A stretch of DNA of 64,000 bases from Pseudomonadota bacterium (GTDB lineage: Bacteria > Desulfobacterota > Desulfobacteria > Desulfobacterales > Desulfobacteraceae). The position numbers and the translations under genes were made by a program. The notes under the pieces were generated by a model that did not search any database, was not told the DNA's origin, and saw only the letters and a list, made by a program, of their open reading frames with translations. How positions within the stretch are numbered: position 1 is the first letter of the stretch; each line of letters begins with the position of its first letter. Below are positions 46,264 to 55,549 of the stretch, piece by piece. The stretch covers positions 1 through 64,000 of the forward strand of contig JAHJLN010000394.1 of the NCBI GenBank assembly GCA_018821715.1, in the 5' to 3' direction.

Positions 46264-47091
46264 ATGGAAGTCTATCAGGGCATAATTCTTGGCATTTTAC
46301 AGGGGCTTACGGAATTCTTGCCGGTCAGCAGTTCAGGGCATCTTGTCTTAGGACAGATTTATTTTGGGATTACGCAGTCCCAGCTTATATTTGATATCAG
46401 TGTCCATATGGGAACCCTTTTGGCTGTTATCATTGTCTATTTTTCGGATATTTTATCAATATTGCGTTCTGCCTTTGGATTTCTTTCAAAGGCGGTCTGC
46501 CTTAAGCCCGTGTCCCATCTTTTCAAAGAAGATAAAAACCTTCAACTGGCTGGGTTTATTTTACTCGGTTCAATCCCGACTGCTGTTATCGGACTTGCCT
46601 TAAAACAGTTTGAGGATGTTTTATTTTCTTCACAGGTGCTGGTTGGATTCATGCTGATCCTGACAGGAACAATCCTGTGGTTTTCCAGAAAATTTTATTT
46701 TACTGAAAATCTAAAAAACGGGGTTGGGGTCAAAAACGCTCTTTTGATCGGAATAACTCAGGGGATAGCCGTTATCCCCGGTATTTCACGATCCGGATCT
46801 ACCATTGCCGCCGGAATGATCCTGGGTCTTGACCGGCATAGGGCAGCCAAATTTTCTTTTCTGCTATCCATCCCGGCCATACTGGGTGCCCAAATGTTAA
46901 GCATAAAGGATATTATCAAACACGGTCTTGTCATTGATCCTGTGACCATCTATGCAACAATTGCTTCATTTATAACCGGTTTGATTGCTTTGAAAATATT
47001 GTTATCACTGGTTCATTCGGGCAAATTCCACTTGTTTGCACCTTACTGCTGGCTTATCGGGGCGCTGGTCCTTTTATCAAAATATATCTAA
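46264..47091 (+). CDS. uppP: Undecaprenyl-diphosphatase
   Basis: Membrane enzyme (BacA) that recycles the undecaprenyl-pyrophosphate carrier for cell-wall synthesis and gives bacitracin tolerance. It is 275 aa with about eight helices and both signature stretches: 'GLTEFLPVSSSGHLVL' and 'GITQGIAVIPGISRSGSTIA'. The next gene starts 7 bases downstream. Confidence 0.96.
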   Translation: MEVYQGIILGILQGLTEFLPVSSSGHLVLGQIYFGITQSQLIFDISVHMGTLLAVIIVYFSDILSILRSAFGFLSKAVCLKPVSHLFKEDKNLQLAGFILLGSIPTAVIGLALKQFEDVLFSSQVLVGFMLILTGTILWFSRKFYFTENLKNGVGVKNALLIGITQGIAVIPGISRSGSTIAAGMILGLDRHRAAKFSFLLSIPAILGAQMLSIKDIIKHGLVIDPVTIYATIASFITGLIALKILLSLVHSGKFHLFAPYCWLIGALVLLSKYI

Positions 47092-47098
47092 AGGAGAT

Positions 47099-48457
47099 AT
47101 GATGAACCCTGGAATTTTTAGAGAATATGACATAAGGGGTATTGTTGGCAAAGATATTATGGAAGAGGATGTGGTAAGCATCGGGAAAGCTTATGGCAGC
47201 CTTTTAAACAAACTCAATAAGAAAACCGTATCAGTTGGACGAGATTGCAGGCAGTCTTCTGAAAAATTTTCAGAACTCTTTATCAAAGGAATCCTCTCAA
47301 CAGGTTGCGATGTTATTGATATCGGCACCTGTCCCACACCGGTTCTGTACTTTTCCATCCAGCACCTGGGACTTGAAGGCGGCGCCATGGTGACAGCAAG
47401 CCATAATCCGCCTGAATATAACGGTTTTAAACTGATGAGCGGTGAAGATTCCATTCACAGCCAGGGATTACAGGATGTTCGCATTATTGCTGAAAACAAT
47501 GCCTTTGTTACAGGGGAAGGAAAGCTGAGCCGACAAGATGTCATCACGCCCTATAAAGCGTTTCTTTTAAAGAATATCCTCATTAAACACCCCATTAAAA
47601 TAGGGATAGATGCCGGAAATGGCACCGGAGGGATGACGGCGCTGCCGGTCTTAAAGGAACTTGGGTGTGAAGTGCATGATATCTATTGTGATATGGATGG
47701 AACATTTCCCAACCATGAAGCAGATCCTACACAGAAAAAAAATCTTCTCGACCTGATAAAACTGGTGAAAAAAAAAAAACTTGACCTGGGGGTCGGATAT
47801 GATGGAGATGCTGACAGAATCGGTGTTGTGGACAAAAATGGTTCGGTGATCTACGGAGATCAGCTCATGGTGATCTATGCCAGGGAAATTCTTAAGCGGC
47901 ATCCCGGGTCAACCTTTATCTCGGAAGTCAAATGCTCCATGGTCATGTATGATGATATTCGAAACCATGGCGGCAATGCCATCATGTGGCGAACCGGGCA
48001 CTCGCTGATTAAAAAGAAAATGAAAGAGGAGAATGCAGCCCTGGCCGGTGAAATGAGCGGGCATATGTTCTTTAAGGACAGGTACCTCGGGTTTGACGAT
48101 GCCCTTTACGCGACCTGCCGCCTGCTTGAAATCATGGCAGATACAGGCCTTGGTGTGGATGAACTGATCCAGGACCTTCCCAAAACCTTTACAACACCTG
48201 AAATCCGTGTGGATTGCCCGGACGAGATCAAATTTGATGTGGTCAATAAAATTGTTGCCCAATTTAAAGCCAAGCAACAGGTCATTGATATTGACGGGTT
48301 AAGAGCGGTGTACGATGACGGATGGGGACTTGTCAGGGCTTCCAATACCCAGCCGGCCCTGGTCCTGCGATTCGAAGCATTGAGCGAAAAAAGACGGGAT
48401 GAAATAAGAAATGAAATTGAATCTGCGTTAAAAATCATCATAAAGGAGATAAGATAA
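47099..48457 (+). CDS. Phosphomannomutase/phosphoglucomutase
   Basis: Alpha-D-phosphohexomutase (about 452 aa, AlgC/ManB type) that interconverts hexose 1- and 6-phosphates for surface polysaccharides. The phospho-Ser loop is 'TASHNPPEYNG', the metal loop 'DGDADRIG' and the sugar loop 'GEMSGHMFF'. Start codons at 47099 and 47102 both follow AAGGAG; the longer frame from 47036 overlaps uppP and is not needed. Confidence 0.92.
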   Translation: MMNPGIFREYDIRGIVGKDIMEEDVVSIGKAYGSLLNKLNKKTVSVGRDCRQSSEKFSELFIKGILSTGCDVIDIGTCPTPVLYFSIQHLGLEGGAMVTASHNPPEYNGFKLMSGEDSIHSQGLQDVRIIAENNAFVTGEGKLSRQDVITPYKAFLLKNILIKHPIKIGIDAGNGTGGMTALPVLKELGCEVHDIYCDMDGTFPNHEADPTQKKNLLDLIKLVKKKKLDLGVGYDGDADRIGVVDKNGSVIYGDQLMVIYAREILKRHPGSTFISEVKCSMVMYDDIRNHGGNAIMWRTGHSLIKKKMKEENAALAGEMSGHMFFKDRYLGFDDALYATCRLLEIMADTGLGVDELIQDLPKTFTTPEIRVDCPDEIKFDVVNKIVAQFKAKQQVIDIDGLRAVYDDGWGLVRASNTQPALVLRFEALSEKRRDEIRNEIESALKIIIKEIR

Positions 48458-48493
48458 GATTTTGAAATTCTAACCTCTTATCTTTAAAATTAT

Positions 48494-50356
48494 ATGGAGT
48501 TATCGGTACAGCAGCAGGATGCAGTAAATCATACCGGCTCCCCGGCACTTGTTGTTGCGGGAGCCGGTTCAGGTAAAACCCGAACCTTAACGGCAAAGTT
48601 CTCACACCTTGTCAACCAGGGCCATGATCCCAAGAGGATTCTTGCCATTACGTTTACAAACAAGGCTGCCGACGAGATGAAGTCCCGGCTTATTAACATG
48701 ACAGGGTTGAATCATCAAAGTTTTCAATGGGTAAGAACCTATCATTCCGCCTGTCTGATGATTTTAAAAAAACATTGCCAAATTTTGGGGTACACCTCCC
48801 CTATCCAGGTATTTTCAGTTTACCAGCAGGAAAAGCTGGCCAAAGAACTCTGCGTAAAAAACAATATTGAAAAAAAAAATGCCAATAAGATTTTATCTTT
48901 CATCTCACGGGCAAAAAATTTTGGAAATCCAGAAAAATTTTTTGATTTAAAACCCGCTTTTTTCAATATCAACATTAAAGATCTGTTTGTCCAATATGAA
49001 TTACGGTTAAAAGAGATGAACAGTGTGGATTTTGATAATATCCTTTTAAAAGCAAGAGATCTGTTAAGGGATAGAAAAGAAATCCGGGACTTTTATCAAA
49101 AATATTTTTCCTATATTCTTGTGGATGAATACCAGGACACCAATAACCTCCAGGACGATTTAACCAACCTGCTGTTGGGCGAACACCGGAATCTTTTCTG
49201 TGTGGGGGATGACTGGCAGGCTGTTTATGGATTCAGAGGGTCCAATGTAAATCATTTTTTAGGGTTTTCTGAAAAATACAGGGATTCAAAAATTTTCAGG
49301 CTGGAGGAAAATTATCGATCTGCAGATGAAATTGTCCAGGCGGCAAATGATTTAATCGATTACAACCCGGATAAAATGGATAAAAAATGTTTTTCTAAAA
49401 AAAAGGGTGGCGTAGTTGAAATTTATGATTTTATATCAGATTCCCATGAAGCTGAATGGGTCGCCAGAAGAATCAAGGGATTGAATCGGCAGGGCCTTGG
49501 AATCGGCTATGATAAAATGGCCGTGGTCTACCGGACAAAATTTTGTTCCCTTCCCTTTGAAAGAATTTTCAGAGCATACAGAATCCCCTACAGTTTGAGG
49601 GGATCACAGGGGTTTTTTGAAAGAATGGAAGTCCTGGATATTAATTCTTATCTGAGTGCTGCATTTTTCCCCAACGATGATGTCTCCTTTGAACGGATCA
49701 TCAATACGCCGAAAAGGGGAATCGGACCGTCAATGATTAAAAAAATGGCCGTCATGAGAACCGAAAGGGTCAGTCTTCAGGATGCGGCAAGGATAATGGT
49801 CCAGGATCGGGTGCTTACCAGTAAACTCCATGATAATCTTTCCCAGGTTCTTAACCTCCTGGATGAAATTGTCGATCTGGCTCCTGCAAGGGCCATGGAG
49901 GTTGTGATAGAAAAAACCGGATATTTTGAATACCTGGAGAAAAAAACAAAAACAAAGGATGAGTTGATTTCAAAAAAAGAAAATATTGAGCAATTGATCT
50001 ATACGGCCCGGGCAAAGAATGATCTTCTGGAATATCTTGAGGAGGCCGCGTTGATCCGGGAAGACAAGGAAGATGAGGAGGAGTCCGATTCATCAGGCGT
50101 ATCGCTTCTCACCATCCATTCTGCCAAAGGGTTGGAATATGATACTGTATTTATTGTGGGGTGCGAAGAACGCCTGTTCCCCCATTGGCGGTCCATTGAT
50201 GCAGGAGATAATGCTGTTTTTGAGGAAAGACGTCTGATGTATGTTGCAATGACCAGGGCCGAACGGTTTTTATACCTGACACATTCCCATTACAGAAAAG
50301 GCGAGTTTGCAACCCAGAGTCGATTTATTGATCAGATTCAGGAGTGTTTATCCTAA
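48494..50356 (+). CDS. UvrD/Rep-family DNA helicase
   Basis: Superfamily 1A ATP-dependent helicase, 620 aa. It has 'SVQQQDAVNH' (Q motif), Walker A 'GAGSGKTRTL', Walker B 'ILVDEYQDTN', 'GDDWQAVYGFRG' and the C-terminal 'LLTIHSAKGLEYDTVFIVG' with 'MYVAMTRAE'. It is nearer Rep/PcrA than RecB. Shorter than UvrD (about 720 aa), lacking part of the C-terminal extension. Confidence 0.93.
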   Translation: MELSVQQQDAVNHTGSPALVVAGAGSGKTRTLTAKFSHLVNQGHDPKRILAITFTNKAADEMKSRLINMTGLNHQSFQWVRTYHSACLMILKKHCQILGYTSPIQVFSVYQQEKLAKELCVKNNIEKKNANKILSFISRAKNFGNPEKFFDLKPAFFNINIKDLFVQYELRLKEMNSVDFDNILLKARDLLRDRKEIRDFYQKYFSYILVDEYQDTNNLQDDLTNLLLGEHRNLFCVGDDWQAVYGFRGSNVNHFLGFSEKYRDSKIFRLEENYRSADEIVQAANDLIDYNPDKMDKKCFSKKKGGVVEIYDFISDSHEAEWVARRIKGLNRQGLGIGYDKMAVVYRTKFCSLPFERIFRAYRIPYSLRGSQGFFERMEVLDINSYLSAAFFPNDDVSFERIINTPKRGIGPSMIKKMAVMRTERVSLQDAARIMVQDRVLTSKLHDNLSQVLNLLDEIVDLAPARAMEVVIEKTGYFEYLEKKTKTKDELISKKENIEQLIYTARAKNDLLEYLEEAALIREDKEDEEESDSSGVSLLTIHSAKGLEYDTVFIVGCEERLFPHWRSIDAGDNAVFEERRLMYVAMTRAERFLYLTHSHYRKGEFATQSRFIDQIQECLS

Positions 50357-50373
50357 AGTAAAAAAGGAATAAG

Positions 50374-51642
50374 ATGGCCCGCTTTTTTTGGGTTAAAGAA
50401 TCGCTGCCACAGCTTGTGATAAAGCTGTTCAAAAACGGAAAGGCCAGTATTCCTTCTGATCAGAAAGGCGTCTTTATCACCCTGTTTTTTGCCATTTTTA
50501 CAACCGTAACAGGGGTTGGAATCGTGGTGCCGCTGCTGCCGATATACGCCAATAATCTGGGGGCCACCGGCGTGTATGTGGGTATGATATTCGGCTCGTT
50601 TTCCATATCCAGAATCTTTCTTCTGCCTGTTTTCGGACGGCTGTCCGACCGGAATGGGCGAAAGCCATTTATTGTGGCCGGGTTATTTGCCTATACACTG
50701 ATTTCCATTGCATTTATTTTTTCAAAAAACGTAGAAACATTGATTGTACTGCGGTTTATCCAGGGTGCGGCATCTGCCATGATCATGCCGGTGGTTCAGG
50801 CATATGTGGGTGAAATAACACCGGCGGGAACTGAAGGATATTCCATGGGCCTGTTTAACCTGTCCATGTTCTTGAGTTTGAGTCTGGGGCCTTTGATGGG
50901 GGGCACGATAAAAGATATATGGTCTCTTGATGCCGCCTTTGTCTGCATGGGACTGCTGTCCGGCACCGGGCTTTTATTATGTATTTTTTTTCTGCCCAAA
51001 GTTTCTGACGAAAAAGTTAAACATTCAAAAAATGAAATTATGCCCTGGTCGTATCTTTTAAAAGACAGAGATATTATTTCCATTTTTATGTTCAGATATG
51101 CCTACACCGCCTGCATTGGTGTCATCTGGTGTTTCCTTCCCCTGTTTGCAGATACCCAGTTTGGTCTTTCCGGGTCACTAACCGGCATGCTTGTCACGCT
51201 GGGGGTGTTTGTATCAGGACTTCTGCAGCTTCCCATGGGATATGCCGCCGACAGGGCAAACAAAAAAATAATGGTCATTTCAGGCGGCATACTTTCAACC
51301 ATTGGGATGGTGCTGCCCTATTTTGCATCCTCTTTTCATGACCTTTTAATTGCAGTTACAATATTTGGCATCGGCGGTGGCATTTCAATGCCGGCCATTA
51401 TGGCCTATGCTGTTGTAAAAGGGGATGAGAAAAACGCCATGGGATCGGTCATATCCATCCTGACGGTTGCTCACAGCCTGGGAATGCTGACAGGTTCAAT
51501 GGCTGCCGGGCTTGCCATGGATTTTTTAAGTTTGAGACTCTCTTTTCCGTGCGGAACGATCATCATGGCCACAGGAACGCTGGCGTTCCTTATCCTGTCA
51601 GGCAAAAAGATGAATGCAAAAAAACAGCTTCCCAAAAATTAA
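50374..51642 (+). CDS. MFS transporter
   Basis: A 422-aa carrier of the drug:H+ antiporter type with about 12 membrane helices. The loop 2-3 signature is clear ('GRLSDRNGRKPFIVAG') and motif C-like 'LSLSLGPLMGG' is seen in helix 5. It starts 17 bases after the helicase stop. The substrate cannot be read from sequence. Its end overlaps the convergent activase gene by 4 bases. Confidence 0.9.
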   Translation: MARFFWVKESLPQLVIKLFKNGKASIPSDQKGVFITLFFAIFTTVTGVGIVVPLLPIYANNLGATGVYVGMIFGSFSISRIFLLPVFGRLSDRNGRKPFIVAGLFAYTLISIAFIFSKNVETLIVLRFIQGAASAMIMPVVQAYVGEITPAGTEGYSMGLFNLSMFLSLSLGPLMGGTIKDIWSLDAAFVCMGLLSGTGLLLCIFFLPKVSDEKVKHSKNEIMPWSYLLKDRDIISIFMFRYAYTACIGVIWCFLPLFADTQFGLSGSLTGMLVTLGVFVSGLLQLPMGYAADRANKKIMVISGGILSTIGMVLPYFASSFHDLLIAVTIFGIGGGISMPAIMAYAVVKGDEKNAMGSVISILTVAHSLGMLTGSMAAGLAMDFLSLRLSFPCGTIIMATGTLAFLILSGKKMNAKKQLPKN

Positions 51643-52475
51643 GCTTCCCGGCCCCTTATTTTTTGTTTAAAATAGTCGATCCAGGCTCTGTTTTCAGCCA
51701 TGGACACTGATTTTTCAGGCAGATTCTCATCCGGTTTGCGGTTGAGTCTAAATAATTTTTCCTTCAAACCCGGATGATAGTAAAGGAATTCACACTGTCT
51801 GACATTGTGCTTTAAAAAAAAACCAGCCAGCGCATCGAGATTTTCAGGGGTTGCCACAAAATTTGGAATCAAGGGTATCCGCGGCACCACCAGAATATCG
51901 TGCAAAAGAAGCTGGACAAAATTTTCAAGGATGAGTTGATTTGATTTTCCCAGCAGACGGGTGTGGGCTTCATTGTCCATTATCTTGAAATCAAAGTAGA
52001 TGACATCAATATGGGGCAAAAGGGTTAAAGCAAACTGATCAAAATCAAAATACCCGCAGGTTTGCACGGCAATGTGGATGTTTTGTGCTTTTAATATCGG
52101 CATCACCCGGGACAGATACCCGATAAAACTTAAGGCCTCTCCCCCGGAAAACGTTACCCCGCCCCCGGATGTCTCATAATAGGGTTTATCCTGTAAAATA
52201 AGCTCTGCCAGCTGTTTGGCAGGGTATCTTTTTCCAATATCCTGCCGGGCGAGGGTAAAGCAGTCCTTCCCGTTTTCACAGTTCCCGCACTGGATACAAT
52301 CTTCCGGAGAAAAAAAGGTCTGCACTTTATAGTCCTGTGATTCCGGATTATGACACCAGGGACAGCACAGGGGGCACCCTTTGAAAAACACAGTAGTCCT
52401 GACACCCGGCCCATCAACAAAGGAAGCTCTGGCAATATCAAAAATCAGGGGGTCTGGATGGGTCGTGATCGTCAT
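51639..52475 (-). CDS. Glycyl-radical enzyme activating protein (radical SAM)
   Basis: A 278-aa PflA-type activase that places a glycyl radical on its partner enzyme. The radical SAM Cys motif is 'GCPLCCPWCHNPES' (CX3CX2C), followed by an inserted ferredoxin-like cluster region ('CIQCGNCENGKDC') as in activases of the eliminase class of glycyl radical enzymes, and 'GGGVTFSGGE'. It overlaps the SCP2-like gene by 4 bases, and the cognate enzyme is one gene upstream. Confidence 0.93.
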   Translation of the reverse strand: MTITTHPDPLIFDIARASFVDGPGVRTTVFFKGCPLCCPWCHNPESQDYKVQTFFSPEDCIQCGNCENGKDCFTLARQDIGKRYPAKQLAELILQDKPYYETSGGGVTFSGGEALSFIGYLSRVMPILKAQNIHIAVQTCGYFDFDQFALTLLPHIDVIYFDFKIMDNEAHTRLLGKSNQLILENFVQLLLHDILVVPRIPLIPNFVATPENLDALAGFFLKHNVRQCEFLYYHPGLKEKLFRLNRKPDENLPEKSVSMAENRAWIDYFKQKIRGREA

Positions 52476-53005
52476 GCCGAAGGGCTTAACAGGTCCTTGA
52501 AATTATTCATTCCCAGAAGTTCGGGGATCAGCCACAACAGGTATACGAATTTAAACAGATAGTTCAGATTCCCGGAAACACTCAACTGGTTGTTCAGCAT
52601 CCCTGCAATAACATCTGTATTCCCGGACAAAAGAAAATCAGCCATGGCCTTTCCGTCTTTAAACGTCACCGTGGTTGTCGGGTTGTCGACCGCCCTGTCT
52701 TTAACCTCCATTCCGTCTTTTTGGGTTAAAAATACAGGAATTTTTTTAAATATCGCAGAAACATCGATTTTTTTATCCTGGCTGTTGATGACATAGGTGC
52801 CTGTAAAATCCTTGATGTTCTTTCGATAGTCTTTGTTAAAAAGAAACAACAGGCTCATGGCCTGGAGCAGAAGATAGAGCAGCTTATCCATGGCTTCTCC
52901 GGCAGCCTGGGTTTCTATCTGTGTTTTCAGTGTTTTCAGTTTATCTTCAATCAATGACATTTGTATTGTTTTTGAGTGACCTTCAAGTGTTTTTATAAAA
53001 TCCAT
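52472..53005 (-). CDS. SCP2-like sterol-carrier-domain protein
   Basis: A 177-aa protein whose central and C-terminal part fits the SCP2 lipid-binding fold ('TTTVTFKDGKAMADFLLSG', then 'LNNQLSVSGNLNYLFKF'). Two hydrophobic stretches ('LLYLLLQAMSLLFLF' and 'FVYLLWLIPELLG') could touch a membrane. It lies between a glycyl radical enzyme and its activase, an unusual position that hints the enzyme acts on a hydrophobic substrate. That is inference. Confidence 0.75.
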   Translation of the reverse strand: MDFIKTLEGHSKTIQMSLIEDKLKTLKTQIETQAAGEAMDKLLYLLLQAMSLLFLFNKDYRKNIKDFTGTYVINSQDKKIDVSAIFKKIPVFLTQKDGMEVKDRAVDNPTTTVTFKDGKAMADFLLSGNTDVIAGMLNNQLSVSGNLNYLFKFVYLLWLIPELLGMNNFKDLLSPSA

Positions 53006-53023
53006 TTCAGACTCCTTTTAAAA

Positions 53024-55474
53024 TCATAAAGGGACAAATTCTCCGGTCTCAAGGTTGTACTGGCTACGCATGATCAATTCGTCTTTCATTGCCTCATTCA
53101 AGGATTTGAAATATGCTGAATATCCAGATACCCGGACCAGAAGATGGGGATGACTGTCAGGATCAGCCTTGGCGTCTTTCAAGGTCTGATAATCCTGGAT
53201 ATTAAACTGAACCTGCTGACCGCCGTTGTTCATGTAGGTTTGAACAATACTGCCAAAACGATCCACATTTTCAGGGGAACATTGAACAGGAGAATATTTC
53301 ATGTTCAGGGCATAGGCACCGGGGGTATGCTGGCTGTTCAGGCCGGCAACCGAATCCAGGGCCGTGGTCAGCCGGGTATCAATTTGTGAAGAGGGGGTAA
53401 TGCCGCTGGAAAAGGGTACGTTTGCTTTTCTCCCGCTGGGCAGAGCGCCTGTTACGCTGCCATATCCCGCATGATTTGTCATTGTCCAGTAGGCGACCCG
53501 GTAATTGCCGCCACGATAATTCTTCTGGTCATTGAATACCTCATATCCAAGATCGATCAATTTTCGGGACATTTCAACGGCAACAGGATGGGAGGTGCCA
53601 TACTTGGGTGCCTTGTTTTTGAGATATGCTTCAAGTAATTTATTGCCCGTAAAATTATGATCAACTGCTGCCACCATCTCGGCAAGGGTCAGCTTCATGT
53701 CGGTATTGTTTTCATTAAAACACACATCCTTTATGGCGCAAAGGGAATCGCAGACATCGGGGAACCCGATATGGGTAACGCCAGACGAATTATAGACAGC
53801 TCCGCCGAAAATCAGGTCACAGCCCTTGTCCATGGGTCCCTTAAACAGGGCGGACAGTAATGGGGTGGTTAGAATCTCCTGGTGCATTTTTCCATAGGTG
53901 TTGTTTAATGAAACCGCATTTTGGGCCATCAGCCGTGTCTGTTCCTTATAGGCTGAAAAAAAGTCATCAAAGGTATTAAAATCTTCCGGGTTGCCGGTGG
54001 CTTTCCAGAGCGGCTGGTCTCCTGTGACCGTTGTCCGGCCGTTATGAAGTGCCATATACAAAATCGTATACATCATCATGAAAATTGAGGAGCTTGCGCT
54101 GTAATCCCTTCCTGCGCTTCCCAGTTCTACACATCCGATGACCGCGTAATCCCGGGCATGTTCCAGGGTCTCTCCCTGGTTGACAAGGGTCTTGATATTC
54201 TCGATGTCGTTGAAAAAAGCAGGAATAGCCTTATTGGTCAGTATGACCCTGCTGACTTCATTTCGATAGTCCTTTGAATTTTTTTGGGGGTGAAATCTTG
54301 CATTTACATTGGGGTCCCGGATGGGTAACAGTTCAGTGACTTTCAATAAAACATAGGTCAGTTCATTGACCGCGTCATTCCCCTCTTTGTCCACACCGCC
54401 AAGGGTGATGGCAGGAACTGCTCCTGCACCGCCGAACAGCTTTTCCGCAGCTTGCGGGACAAGATTGACGTTATCGGCCAGCTTAAACCATAACGACCCT
54501 GAAATATTCAGTGCCTCGTCAATGGAAAGATCGCCGGATTCATAGTCTTTGATGAAATACGGGTACAGGATCTGGTCCAGACGTCCGGGATTGATGGCCA
54601 TGTTTGAATTTTCAGCAAACACGCAAACCTGGCAGATCCAGAGTGAATTCACGGCTTCATGAAACGTCCTGGCCGGTTTCAGCGGAACCTGTTTACAGAT
54701 TTTCGCCATGCGCTGCAAATTCTTTTTTCGTTTTGGGTCGGTTTCTGTTTCAGCTTTTTTTGCAGCTTCCCTGGAAATATTAGCGGCATAATCGATTATT
54801 CCCTGTAAGGCAATTCTGACAGACTGGTAAAAAACCAATTTTTCTTTATCATCTTGGTGTTCTGCTTCCTTTAATGCTGCCTCATCCATCATCGCCTGGA
54901 TTCCTTTTTTCAGGACCAGTTCATAGCAGGGCGTGGTATGTGAAATGGTCGCAGCTTTGGAGATGGTATAGATGATCATTTTTTCCAGAAGACTCTGGCG
55001 AAAGGGGTCCTTTTTTCGAACCGCTTCAGACATTGATTTTTCCATCCAATAGGGAAAGACATCAAAATTAAGGATCTTAGCATCCGCTTTGTCCAGGATC
55101 TGGGGATTTTCATCTCTTGTACTGATGCTCCCCAGTTCAGGCCAGATACTCAACCCAAAAAATTCAGGATATAGCGGCGCTCCCAGAGCCTTGCCCGTTG
55201 TTGCCCCGCCAAGCATATTGTTGTCATGGAAAACAATTTTGCGGTTGGACAAATAGCTGCTGATGGCCTGTGCTCTTCTGATGGCCATGGGGCTGTTCAA
55301 CCCTTCTGTTTTTTTAAGATGGGCCGTCATATAGTGTGCCCGTTCAATATCAACTTTTGCAACAGCACCATAGTGCAGTTCCAAAAGGGTATCCAGCAGG
55401 GGAAGATCTTTTTTCAGGCTGCCGGGAGTATAGTCTTTGAGTTGTTGTCTGACTTGTTCTATTTTTTCATACAT
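53024..55474 (-). CDS. Glycyl radical enzyme of unknown substrate (pyruvate formate-lyase-like)
   Basis: An 816-aa glycyl radical enzyme. The radical Gly784 lies in 'RVSGYSAYF' and the thiyl Cys448 in 'VIGCVELG', with Glu450 forming the C-x-E pair typical of eliminase/dehydratase members (glycerol, choline, hydroxyproline, propanediol). Pyruvate formate-lyase has two adjacent Cys instead, so this is not PFL. The pocket sequence after Glu450 ('LGSAGRDYSASSS') does not match a family I can name. Operon: DUF6765 protein, this enzyme, SCP2-like protein, activase, all minus strand with short gaps. Confidence 0.9.
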   Translation of the reverse strand: MYEKIEQVRQQLKDYTPGSLKKDLPLLDTLLELHYGAVAKVDIERAHYMTAHLKKTEGLNSPMAIRRAQAISSYLSNRKIVFHDNNMLGGATTGKALGAPLYPEFFGLSIWPELGSISTRDENPQILDKADAKILNFDVFPYWMEKSMSEAVRKKDPFRQSLLEKMIIYTISKAATISHTTPCYELVLKKGIQAMMDEAALKEAEHQDDKEKLVFYQSVRIALQGIIDYAANISREAAKKAETETDPKRKKNLQRMAKICKQVPLKPARTFHEAVNSLWICQVCVFAENSNMAINPGRLDQILYPYFIKDYESGDLSIDEALNISGSLWFKLADNVNLVPQAAEKLFGGAGAVPAITLGGVDKEGNDAVNELTYVLLKVTELLPIRDPNVNARFHPQKNSKDYRNEVSRVILTNKAIPAFFNDIENIKTLVNQGETLEHARDYAVIGCVELGSAGRDYSASSSIFMMMYTILYMALHNGRTTVTGDQPLWKATGNPEDFNTFDDFFSAYKEQTRLMAQNAVSLNNTYGKMHQEILTTPLLSALFKGPMDKGCDLIFGGAVYNSSGVTHIGFPDVCDSLCAIKDVCFNENNTDMKLTLAEMVAAVDHNFTGNKLLEAYLKNKAPKYGTSHPVAVEMSRKLIDLGYEVFNDQKNYRGGNYRVAYWTMTNHAGYGSVTGALPSGRKANVPFSSGITPSSQIDTRLTTALDSVAGLNSQHTPGAYALNMKYSPVQCSPENVDRFGSIVQTYMNNGGQQVQFNIQDYQTLKDAKADPDSHPHLLVRVSGYSAYFKSLNEAMKDELIMRSQYNLETGEFVPL

Positions 55475-55549
55475 ATCAAACCTCCATTATTGAAAATGCT
55501 TCAAGGTTCACGATATTGCCGATATCACCAATAATTGAACTGCATCTTG

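Noticed and set aside
53024-55474. Glycyl radical enzyme as pyruvate formate-lyase or benzylsuccinate/alkylsuccinate synthase.
   Set aside because: The active site has a single Cys followed by x-Glu rather than two adjacent Cys, and no small Bss/Ass subunits are present.
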